Shown piece by piece: positions 15,698 through 24,600 of a stretch of DNA of 48,677 nt (its first letter is position 1; every line of letters begins with the position of its first letter). A model generated the notes under the pieces. The model was not told the origin of the DNA. It did no database searches and saw only the letters and a program-made list of their open reading frames with translations. The position numbers were made by a program, and so were the translations under genes. This stretch comes from a virus: positions 1 to 48,677 of the IMG/VR virus record IMGVR_UViG_3300044911_003254. One strand, 5' to 3'.

Positions 15698-16189
15698 ATG
15701 AAAGTAACACCGAAGACAGCAGCAGTTAGCGAATTTCTAGAAGCAGACGAGCCAGAAGTGAAGGAGCCAGAAGTAGAGGAAGAGGAAGAAATCCTCGATC
15801 CATTGGACGCCATGGCTAAGCAGTTCCCCGACGCCCCACCACGCAGAATGGTAGAGGGATGGAAGGAGCTTTATGGAGACGTCTATGCATTCGTCCCAGA
15901 CGCTACGTCTCTGTATTTGCTAAGACCATTACGCCGCATTGAACACAAGAACATTGCTAAGGAAATCAGGATGTTCTCCGAAGGTCCAACAGCAAGAGAA
16001 GATCCCGCTCTAGTTGAAGAAATGATGCATGAGAAGGTTGTCATGCTTTGCTTGCTGTACCCATCTGCCTCTCCTCAGTTCTTGACGATGAGTAAAGCTG
16101 GGCTAATGCCAACACTCTTTAACCTTGTGATGGAGCACTCGAAGTTCTTGTCACAGCAGAAAGCCCTAGAAGTTTGCTACAAGCTCTAA
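15698..16189 (+). CDS. Tail-assembly-chaperone-like protein
   Basis: A 163-residue protein. ATG codons stand at 15692 and 15698; I chose 15698 because AAGGA at 15688-15692 would be too close to the first. Residues 10-40 are an acidic linker (PEVKEPEVEEEEE). The folded part shows the usual plan of tail-assembly chaperones: a beta pair around DVYAFVPDATSLYLLRPLRR, a helix IEHKNIAKEIRMFSEG, and then EEMMHEKVVMLCLLYPSA followed by a Gly-containing turn and LMPTLFNLVMEHSKFL. Such proteins hold the tape measure in solution during tail building. Its position between tube and giant tail genes fits. No slippery heptamer is visible near its end, so the common frameshift to a longer form is not supported here. 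Confidence 0.75.
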   Translation: MKVTPKTAAVSEFLEADEPEVKEPEVEEEEEILDPLDAMAKQFPDAPPRRMVEGWKELYGDVYAFVPDATSLYLLRPLRRIEHKNIAKEIRMFSEGPTAREDPALVEEMMHEKVVMLCLLYPSASPQFLTMSKAGLMPTLFNLVMEHSKFLSQQKALEVCYKL

Positions 16190-16198
16190 GGAAAGTTT

Positions 16199-16444
16199 AT
16201 GAATCCTAACAGTAGATCAGTAAGAGCCTACAGAGGCTTTAAGTGGACAGAGAAGCTATCATTTGAATGTCTCGGGGAGGGCGATGTTTTCGTCCTCTAC
16301 GAGGCAGACGGAAAGCAGGTTACAGGGGAGAAGAACGGCAAGAAGGTTACAGTCTTCAAGGCCACAAGCTCTCCTCGCAAGATCAGCGGCATCTGGGGCA
16401 TTGACGCAGAGCCATACACTGAAAATGTTCCGGAGATCAAGTAA
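16199..16444 (+). CDS. Small basic unknown protein
   Basis: An 81-residue protein, family not recognised. AAGGAAAG stands before the ATG and the stop overlaps the next ATG by one base (TAATG). It looks like a compact beta fold: a start RAYRGFKWTEKLSFECLG, a hairpin FVLYEADGKQVTG with a Lys-rich GEKNGKKVTVFKA, and WGIDAEPYTENV near the end. It lies between two tail-assembly-chaperone-like genes, and is probably co-translated with the following gene. A minor tail or assembly role is possible; nothing more can be read from it. Confidence 0.65.
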   Translation: MNPNSRSVRAYRGFKWTEKLSFECLGEGDVFVLYEADGKQVTGEKNGKKVTVFKATSSPRKISGIWGIDAEPYTENVPEIK

Positions 16445-16905
16445 TGGATAGACCAGATTTATTAAAGCTCGTTAAGAACGAGGTAGTTCTAGTCGAGGAA
16501 ACAACGACTGTCATCGCAAACCCAGATGGCTCTGGAGGCATCGAGATCGTCACCCAGAGGGTAGATGAGAAGCCCATCCAAGGGACCTTAACTTTTAAGG
16601 ATGAAGAGTGGGAGAACGTAGAGCCTAAGATTCTAGAAGTAGCCGAGCAGGCACGTGGTCCCGCGCACCAACATCTTAGAGAAGCTCTCGCCCCAAGAGC
16701 GACCATGGTCTACGAGACTGATACCATGAAGGTCACCTGGGGGCTAAATGGAGTAGGCGAAAGTGTCACTCCAGTATCGACAGTCTTTGTCCGCTCAGGT
16801 AGGACCTCTGACTGGACTCGCCTTGATGGCGCCCAGTCATTCAGTTTCTCTCTAGACGTCAACGCCCCACTTCCAACAGTCCATCTCACAATGGTGCCAC
16901 TATGA
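16444..16905 (+). CDS. Beta-rich unknown tail-region protein
   Basis: A 153-residue protein, family not recognised. The N-terminus is helical (DRPDLLKLVKNEVVLVEET). A linker IVTQRVDEKPIQGTLTFK is followed by a helix near residues 57-83 and then strands MVYETDTMKVTWGLNGV, SVTPVSTVFVRSG, WTRLDGAQSFSFSLDV and LPTVHLTMVPL. The last 70 residues look like a small beta sandwich. It starts by overlapping the previous stop and its own TGA overlaps a 22-codon frame at 16902 (ATGA). It sits between chaperone-like genes and before the giant tail genes, so it may be a minor tail component or assembly factor. Confidence 0.65.
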   Translation: MDRPDLLKLVKNEVVLVEETTTVIANPDGSGGIEIVTQRVDEKPIQGTLTFKDEEWENVEPKILEVAEQARGPAHQHLREALAPRATMVYETDTMKVTWGLNGVGESVTPVSTVFVRSGRTSDWTRLDGAQSFSFSLDVNAPLPTVHLTMVPL

Positions 16906-16970
16906 GCGCAACAATCTCTATTAAGGGACAAGTAGAAAAACCAACAAGAGATATTCCTATCAGACGCTAA
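16902..16970 (+). CDS. Possible 22-residue micro-gene
   Basis: An ATG in ATGA overlap with the previous stop opens a frame of 22 codons ending at TAA 16968-16970. The peptide is basic (SIKGQVEKPTRDIPIRR at its C-terminal part). There is no independent ribosome site, so it would depend on coupled translation. It may only be a linker region before the next gene, whose GAGG site starts 10 bases later. Low confidence. Confidence 0.35.
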   Translation: MSATISIKGQVEKPTRDIPIRR

Positions 16971-16992
16971 CCAATACTGAGGTTCTCTCAGA

Positions 16993-17724
16993 ATGCATTA
17001 TTTAACAAGCAAGGTAGCGACCTCATCGCTATACCAAACTCTATTCGATGATGGCTACGTTGTTTGGACTCCCCTCCCCTGGTCAGAGTACAAAAAGCTC
17101 CGTGAAGCGCGCCTCATAAGAGGCGCCGACATCGACATCGACCTAGAAGAATTCGTATACAACAAGTGCGTCATCTTCTCTTCTTATGACGAAGAGCCCC
17201 CTCCAGAATTAGACATCGAAGATAAGATGCTATTCGTGGAAGACTGCCGGCTGGATCAACCAGCCGGCGTCGTCTCTACGGTAGTAAAGGCTATCTTATA
17301 TTTCTCAGGCGCCCTCAAGGCCGACACAATTATCCAACAGCTTGACTCTCAGCGTGGTGCCATAGACAACATAGAGGACCAACTGACAGTGGCCATCTGT
17401 AGAGCCTTCCCATCTTACACTCCCGAGGATATTGAGAAGATGGAATGGCAGACAGTGCTCAAAAGAGCAGCTCAAGCAGAAGCTACATTGATGGGCAGGG
17501 TAATCGAGCCACCATTCAGAATAGTTACTGAAGAGGATATCGAGAAAGAGAAGAGGAAGCACAAGATCGATATCCAGAAAGAGATTAAGGATATGAGTAG
17601 AGAATGGAATGATATCCAAGATCCAAGACAGCTCGAAAGAGAGATCGACACAATGAGAAGGGAGAAGCAACAACAGCAGTCTCAGCTACGTGAAGAATTC
17701 TTTAGACAAAAGGGAATGAGATAA
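16993..17724 (+). CDS. Second tail-assembly-chaperone-like protein
   Basis: A 243-residue protein directly before the first giant tail gene, with GAGG about 9 bases ahead of its ATG. Residues 20-65 hold a helix-strand region (SEYKKLREARLIRGADIDID, EEFVYNKCVIFSSYDEE), residues 88-155 a helical core (AGVVSTVVKAILYFSGAL, DNIEDQLTVAICRAFPSYTP, MEWQTVLKRAAQAEATLMG) like that of the chaperone partners encoded just before tape measures. The last 75 residues are a long charged helix (IEKEKRKHKIDIQKEIKDMS, REIDTMRREKQQQQSQLREE), a likely coiled coil that could bind a tape-measure-type client. The gene ends one base before the next ATG. Assignment rests on position and helical plan. Confidence 0.7.
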   Translation: MHYLTSKVATSSLYQTLFDDGYVVWTPLPWSEYKKLREARLIRGADIDIDLEEFVYNKCVIFSSYDEEPPPELDIEDKMLFVEDCRLDQPAGVVSTVVKAILYFSGALKADTIIQQLDSQRGAIDNIEDQLTVAICRAFPSYTPEDIEKMEWQTVLKRAAQAEATLMGRVIEPPFRIVTEEDIEKEKRKHKIDIQKEIKDMSREWNDIQDPRQLEREIDTMRREKQQQQSQLREEFFRQKGMR

Positions 17725-20700
17725 ATGGCCACAAACACACCCATCCAAGGGATAGATAGACGTCCATTCATCGAGGTAACCGGCCACGAGCAAGCCGATT
17801 ACAATAGATGGACAAACGCACTTAAGTATGCTGCGTTTGGTTCTATTGCCATTGTGGGTGTACGGTGGGCCTCAACTACTATAAAAATCCAAGTAGATCC
17901 TAATAAATTCAAATACTTATCTGGAGGCCTAGACAAGGTTGGCCAGACACCTTGGTACGAAGTTCGGGGAAAAACAAAGCTCGCGAATGGGAAGATAGAG
18001 GCAACCGTAGGTGATTTCCTTCTCGAGGGGACTAAGTATTTCGAGGAATTATTTGGGGGCATCCCAAGAACATTCGGCCTCTATGGTGCGCTAGGCAGAC
18101 AGACCTTTACAAATGCAAACTCGAGGCTACACATCCCTGCCTCTGCTCTGGAGGGGGCTCAAAGCCATTATGAGGCGCTAATAGGAAGGAGTCTCTTCCC
18201 CGAAGAGGAGCTGCACGGATTCCAGGTAGCTCCATTCTCGGAAGCAGACCTCGAAGAATACGTTCGCTCCAAGGCTGCCCGCGAGTCATTAACTCTATCA
18301 AATCAAGAGATTAAGAGTGAAGTAGCCAAACTGGTAGAAGGTGGTATCGCCTCACCAGGCAAGGCCCCTGGTCTCTTTAGTCTAGACGAACATGGAGCCA
18401 TCAAGGAACTTGTATCTCCTGATGTAAGGATTGGTGTCCGACGTTGGGATATGGGAGGGCCAATTGATCCGGCGACAGGACACTCCAAGTACCAACAGGT
18501 AATCCGTGATATGGACACATTGTCTGAGACGATGGGCGCAAGACCCATTAGTCACACAAATGAATTTCCATACATGGTCTACAAGACTCCAGAGTCGACA
18601 AAGTTAACAGGAACAACTCGAGAACTAGTCGAAACCTTCATAGATCCTAAGCTGGTAGAGAAGGGCGCAGATTCTGTCATGGGGCCCAAGGCTAGGGCCG
18701 TAATGCAAGAGGGCGAAGTCTTTACGAAGAAGATGAGTGAACGCTATCTTCGAATGTTAGATCAGCCACTTGAGGCCATCGAAGACCTCGTTGGTAAACA
18801 GGATCTATTCGCTGGAGTCCGCAAGACAAAGAGCTATGCCTTCTTAAAGAACCTATTCGGGACTGGTGGAGACTACAGCGGTTCGACAATGGACCTCTGG
18901 GGTAGACATGCAAAGCGGATTATCCCACTCGCGCTAGGGCTCACGGCGGCCTACGAGTTAGGCAGTCGAGTGACAGAACTTGTCTCTGACAAATCTCTAG
19001 CTCAGGTCGGTGGTGCAGCAGTTGGCGCGACCCAGAGAATCTATGCGAGCATCTCGGATAAGCTGGGCCTCACAAGTCTCAACAAGGCCCAAGAGAGAGA
19101 AGCCGAGGGATCTCATAGACTACTCGGAGTGCTAGCCTTCCCCTTTGCAGGAGCTGTGACTGGGGCGACTATAGCTTCCATAACTAATCCTATTGCTGCT
19201 GAGGCGGGCAAAACCGGATGGCTTGCCGCGAGAGAAGAAGTCCACCAGCTGCCAGATGCCATGGGGGCACTCAAGAGGGATCTCCCTATAGTCGGCGACT
19301 TAAGCAAGCCTATGACTAGAGGGAGAAAGTTTGGCATCATCGGTGCTGCTATCGGTGGAGCCATGAGCTTGCCATTCCTCCTCGGAGCACTTGGCTCTAA
19401 CAAAGACTACGATGAAGTTGTCGCAGAACAACGAGGAGAAACAGAAGTAGCTGTCCGCAAGGGTGCCTTCTGGGAAATGGGCAGAACAGATATCGAAGGG
19501 GAGCAGACGCAGTATTACCGCCCAAACTGGTACGCTCGTCTAATGGATTCCCCTGCCGACGAACTTCAGTTCGGAGATTACGCAGACAAACCATTCAGCA
19601 GAATGATTAAAAGCGTTATCGATCCGTACTGGAGAGAGAAAGAACTCTACTACGAACGTCCATATCCTATCACAGGACCAGACACAAGTGGCTTCGGTCC
19701 ACTCGGCACTCTCTGGGGTATGACTATTGGACGAGTTCTCAAGCCGCCCAAGGTCATGCATGAGGATGAGGTATCTCCAGGAGGAAGAGAAGGAGTTTCT
19801 GCTGGCGAAGTAGTACTTTTTGGAAAGAACGTATCTGAGGCCCCTAGCGAGGCATTAGGCGGCCTTGGTCCGCCCGCCGCTGCATCACCCTACGACCAGT
19901 CCTTCTTGGCTGGGGAAATGGCATATAAGGCCACGGAAGCATCAGGTTTACCTGGCTTCATCTTCTCTGCTGTAAAGAAGGCCGTGACGGGGAGCAGCGA
20001 CTTCGGTGTAGACCAACCAGTTCTCGCCAGCTTTGCTGACGTGGGATCAATGAGAGATCAGTTTTGGGACTCAAATATCGGTGGTGGTTTTACCACAACA
20101 GAAGCTCTTCGACGTTTCATTCCAAAGGAGCGCTTCCAGTTGGAGAAGGTAAACCCAATTCAGAACGAAATGCCATCATGGATGCCAGGTCCTGAAAATT
20201 ATATCGACTTCAGCCATGGCGATCCATATCAGGCAATCCCGGAAGGTGAATACAGACTTCCAGGAAGCGGATACGAATCTAGATTTAAAGAACTTGCTGG
20301 TGTCAATCCTGAGGATTATCCAGACATTCATAAGTATAGAATCCTTGGCGACATCGCTCCATTCTCTCAGCAGTTCAAAGATATATCCAAGAAGATAGAA
20401 GGTCTTGCGTCATCCGGCAGTCTCTCCGAGAAAGATCTAGCTCTCTACGAAGGCACCAAGGTTGAGTTGAGAGAAAGAGAACAGAAGGTAAAGTTCAGAG
20501 AAGAGCCAGATTCTTTGATAGGGAAATATTGGGCTGGTATCACTAAAGCAGGCAGAATGAATCCAGTGGAACACCTACTGCCAATTTCTCCCGTGCATAA
20601 GTTCGCAGGTCCAGTAGACTCTATAACAGAATACGAAGACAGGAACCTGTATAGCACTAGATCGCCAAGCTGGGACAGCCCTATCGAGGACTTTATCAAG

Positions 20701-21630
20701 CCAGCATTGTACAATGCAGCTCATGCTTTTGGCTACGAAGGCATTCCAGATAGCGTCCAAGAGAAGAGAGATCTGACCGAATACTTCGATAAGCTCGAGT
20801 ACATGAAGTACAAGCGGTTAGAGGCTAATGCTAGAGGAGAAGGTGAGGGTCGGGCCGCTTTTGCTTTTGCGAGAAAAGCTGAATACACAATGTTCGGCGC
20901 TGATCCATATGCTGATATGGATACAGTGAAGAAGGTCCTTCCTCGAGAGGAACTACCATTCTTTGAACAGTTTATTACGTCTGAGTCGCCAGAGGAGAAG
21001 GGGCGTATCTTAGAGATGGTCCCGCGCTATACTCGTAAATTCTATACTGCACAGTGGCAGAAACAAATTTATGCAGGTCTAGCTGCAAAGGGGAATCTAA
21101 CCTCAGACGAACAAGCAGCTGTAATAGCAATTGAATCTTCTAGAGCCACAGAAGGCGAAGCTACAGATACAAATGCTTGGAATAGTTACATAAACAAAGT
21201 AGAGGGCGGAGACGTTCGCAGCAATACATTCCCAGACTATATTAGAGCAAAGAAGTTAGAATCCTATTTTGAAGAGTCTCCTTTTGATGCACCAAAGGCC
21301 GACTGGATTGGCTATCACCCAGCAGTAACTATGGACGATGTAAAGCTAAAGGTGGTCCAAGCTCAGGGTATGGATTTCCACGACTTTGATTTATGGGAAG
21401 GCGACGAGCGCTCTGCAGCAAGAAAGCCATATCTAAACGAAGCGGCTAGCGATCTGATGAGTCCTACGATAATAAGAGAAGATATCGTGCAGTCATTGAC
21501 TGCTCTAAGATTGAATGACTTGGACGTAGAGATTGTGCCAACATCTGGAGATCAAACTAGAATCACCTTAGATGTAGGGACTAACAGAAGAAAAGAGCTC
21601 GACAGAGAGATTAAGAGGTACGGAAGGTAA
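17725..21630 (+). CDS. Giant tail / ejection protein 1 in the tape-measure slot
   Basis: A 1301-residue protein. Several Gly/Ala-rich hydrophobic stretches could span a membrane: about residues 36-50 (AAFGSIAIVGVRWAS), 399-414 (IIPLALGLTAAYELG), 466-495 (LLGVLAFPFAGAVTGA) and 537-556 (GIIGAAIGGAMSLPFLLGAL). After these comes a block rich in Trp, Tyr and Pro (YYRPNWYARLMDSP, DPYWREKELYYERPYPITGP, then GRVLKPPKVMH; residues about 590-680), and then an acidic, mixed region to the end. It lacks the long continuous coiled coil of a standard tape measure. It overlaps the next giant gene by one base (TAATG). From position I infer a protein packed in the tail lumen that enters the envelope on ejection, working with the polymerase-like and hub proteins encoded next. 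Confidence 0.75.
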   Translation: MATNTPIQGIDRRPFIEVTGHEQADYNRWTNALKYAAFGSIAIVGVRWASTTIKIQVDPNKFKYLSGGLDKVGQTPWYEVRGKTKLANGKIEATVGDFLLEGTKYFEELFGGIPRTFGLYGALGRQTFTNANSRLHIPASALEGAQSHYEALIGRSLFPEEELHGFQVAPFSEADLEEYVRSKAARESLTLSNQEIKSEVAKLVEGGIASPGKAPGLFSLDEHGAIKELVSPDVRIGVRRWDMGGPIDPATGHSKYQQVIRDMDTLSETMGARPISHTNEFPYMVYKTPESTKLTGTTRELVETFIDPKLVEKGADSVMGPKARAVMQEGEVFTKKMSERYLRMLDQPLEAIEDLVGKQDLFAGVRKTKSYAFLKNLFGTGGDYSGSTMDLWGRHAKRIIPLALGLTAAYELGSRVTELVSDKSLAQVGGAAVGATQRIYASISDKLGLTSLNKAQEREAEGSHRLLGVLAFPFAGAVTGATIASITNPIAAEAGKTGWLAAREEVHQLPDAMGALKRDLPIVGDLSKPMTRGRKFGIIGAAIGGAMSLPFLLGALGSNKDYDEVVAEQRGETEVAVRKGAFWEMGRTDIEGEQTQYYRPNWYARLMDSPADELQFGDYADKPFSRMIKSVIDPYWREKELYYERPYPITGPDTSGFGPLGTLWGMTIGRVLKPPKVMHEDEVSPGGREGVSAGEVVLFGKNVSEAPSEALGGLGPPAAASPYDQSFLAGEMAYKATEASGLPGFIFSAVKKAVTGSSDFGVDQPVLASFADVGSMRDQFWDSNIGGGFTTTEALRRFIPKERFQLEKVNPIQNEMPSWMPGPENYIDFSHGDPYQAIPEGEYRLPGSGYESRFKELAGVNPEDYPDIHKYRILGDIAPFSQQFKDISKKIEGLASSGSLSEKDLALYEGTKVELREREQKVKFREEPDSLIGKYWAGITKAGRMNPVEHLLPISPVHKFAGPVDSITEYEDRNLYSTRSPSWDSPIEDFIKPALYNAAHAFGYEGIPDSVQEKRDLTEYFDKLEYMKYKRLEANARGEGEGRAAFAFARKAEYTMFGADPYADMDTVKKVLPREELPFFEQFITSESPEEKGRILEMVPRYTRKFYTAQWQKQIYAGLAAKGNLTSDEQAAVIAIESSRATEGEATDTNAWNSYINKVEGGDVRSNTFPDYIRAKKLESYFEESPFDAPKADWIGYHPAVTMDDVKLKVVQAQGMDFHDFDLWEGDERSAARKPYLNEAASDLMSPTIIREDIVQSLTALRLNDLDVEIVPTSGDQTRITLDVGTNRRKELDREIKRYGR

Positions 21631-24600
21631 TGGCAAATAATGATTTCTTTGGGGACTATGTAGCACCGGGAATTATGATTGCTGGTGCGGGTGTAACTGC
21701 ATATCGCACATATAGAGATATTTCTGCGAAAGGAACACTCACGGCTCCATGGAGAGCCCAGAAAGAAGCAAGCGGAATGTACAAGAAGATTATGGAAGCT
21801 CGAGGCAACCGTAACTTCAGAACCGCAGAACAAGTCGCGTCCCTCTTCTATCCGGGAGCTGGTGCAGAAGGTGTAGCAGATGCGATGGGGCTCATCCGTG
21901 GCTCAACAGTGAAGGGGCTAATACGTTCGTATGGCTTACAGAAGACCGCAATCGGTCTCGGCATAGACCTAGAAAACCCAGCATCGATAACCAGAGAGCA
22001 GCTCACTTCACTGATAGGTGGCAGCGCAGAAAACCCACTTGGCACAAGATTCTACAGAGAGCACCTAGAAAGAGTCGCCTCTTATAACAAACTAAATCTG
22101 ATCACACCAACTGGGCTTCAGGGGGCTTCCCAAAGAGGCGAAGCAGCATTAAAGAAACTTGCCACTGCGTATGGACAGATCGAATCAGAAGGCGGAGTCC
22201 TCAAGACTGTAAAGCAGCTCAAGGAAGAGGGTGGGTTCGCCTTGTCGTCTATAACAGGAATAGAGACACCAGTCTCTTACACAAAGGGCAAGGCGCAACT
22301 AGAAAAGGCCTTTGCCGGCAGAGAGGGCCTTACTAGCCGCATCCAACAGCTCTATGAGCGGGTCCAACAGATCAACTCTACCCCTGGTCTAAGTAACAAA
22401 CAGAAGATGTCCATGAAGCTTATCACCTTAGAAGAAGGTGGCAAGATGTTCCATACTGGCGTTCGAATCACCTCAAACAAGAGAGTCCTAAATCTCTATC
22501 TGGAAGACGAAGACCATATTCTTAGATGGGGAAAGAACGGCAAGGTCAGAGGAGTCGCGAAGTATGTAGGCGCCGCGGATATCAAGACAAGAATCCTAAA
22601 GAACGACTACAAAGATCCATTCGAACTAGTGCGCCGCACTGATGAGTATTTCTTAGACTGGGCTCTTGAAGGAGGTCTGGAGGATTTTAGAAAGGGCTCT
22701 GTCAAGGGCGGGGAGTTCCTCAAGAGGTTTCTTGCCCGTACAAGAGAAGATTATAGTAAGCCTGTGATGATGTTGACGGCAAACCAGGCACTGAACAGAA
22801 GATACGCCAATCAGCTTGTGCTGGCAGATTCTGGATTAGCTCCAAACGAATTCCAAGTTCTTAAGAATCAGCTAATTGATAGGGGCATAATGGACCCAAC
22901 CGCAGGGTTGAGCGCAAACCAAGCAACAAGCATGAATGTGGCGATGCCCACAAGGACCGGCCATATCTATGGCGCGGATCCTCTTGGTCTGACTGGCGAC
23001 AACAAGAGTGTTGCGCAGACACTCCGGGACAAGGTTGTTACAAGCACTGGGAATAAATTCCGAAGCACCCCAGCTCTATTCGGAGTAAGGGAAACTGTTG
23101 CCGGCGATATCAAGACCCGATTGAGGACCTACTCAATGCCAGACGCTGTAGCCAACACACTATTTTCCATGACAAATAGAGCAGATCTACATCTTCATGA
23201 AGACGAATTTGTTCTGGCAGATCGTATTGGCTATAAGGAGAATAAGTCACTTGGCGCCTTTGGCCCAGACAGTCCGGTAAACGCCAAGATCGCAAAGCTC
23301 TCTAAAGCAGAGGGCGGGGTACTGGGAGATTTGGCTAATCATTTAAGAGAGGGTCTCTCTGGTGATTATCTCCAAGAAATGCTCGATTATAGAGAGCAGC
23401 TCAGAAACTATCTGGACCCGGCAGACACAGGTTCACAAGCCTTCAAGCAATTCATAGAGTTGGACGAGGCTCTTAAGACCATTACATTAAACCCTGGTGA
23501 CTTTGTAGGCATTGGGGCAGATGGCAGGATGACTACCATCCCCGACAATGCAAGAGCCTTCTACTTGACTGAATTAAAAGAAGACTTGGTCAATGGAGAG
23601 CCCACCATACAACTTGCTGGCGAGATGCACAGAGACCTCACAAGACAAGACAAGCTGATGGCCTTCAAGGGAATTATCAAAGGAGAGACAGACTGGCGAT
23701 ACGCTCAGAAGCTTAGTGCTTTATACGAGGCCAATAAGAACGACCCGAGACTCATCGCTGCACTGGACCCAGACAAAATAGATGTTGATGCAATCAGGAA
23801 AATATTTGCTCCAGACTTAGAGCAGATCAACAAGGCAGAGGCCGCCTTCTTGCAGTCTGCTGGTCCAGAAGACCGATTCCATTTAGAAGATGCATTTCGG
23901 GGGACTACTGCGGATAAACGGTGGAGGGCTGCCGTAAAAGAAGTCCGGGGGACACAGCTCCTAACCGTCCAGGGCACAAAGAAGATCGGCGATGCAAACA
24001 TGGCTAATCTTACTCATGGCCTAATGGAAGAACTATTTGATGAAGCGCTGACTATTAAAAATTCAGGCCTACAAAAGTTAGAAGACAACATGTTCAAGTT
24101 AACTCTTGGAGAAGATGTCTTACAAAGTCCAGACGCCAGAAAGATACGTGATCAGGCATTACGCAGATTGGAGCTGAAACATGCAGCTCTATACGAACGT
24201 CTCAATTCTATCAGGGAGCTTGGCTATACTATCAATCCAGAAACAGGTACGCCCCAGATTATCGATAATGGGAAGTACAATCTAGCAGACCGCTTCGAAA
24301 AGGCTGTCGGACTGACAATGGAATCGCCAAGCAGAAAAGGTCGCTGGGCGCCAGATAGATTCTTCAAGGATCTAGCCGTCGCTAAAGATGTAGCAGTATT
24401 TGGCATCCATGAAGCTGCTATCAAGCAAGGAGCTAATGCTTCATTGTTGGAAGCTGGCTACATCTACCGACAGCTTCATGAGGCAGGTGCTTTTAAAGAA
24501 GGCAAAGCAAGAGAACTATGGGGAGCAACTTTAGAGGGCCAGTTAAAATACGGAGCATTAAACCGCACAGTAGGCGTTCACGGTAGTCCAGCTAAAACTG

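Noticed and set aside
16150-16199. Programmed -1 frameshift at the end of the first chaperone-like gene
   Set aside because: No slippery heptamer of the X XXY YYZ kind is visible before its stop, and the next frame is a separate gene with its own ribosome site.
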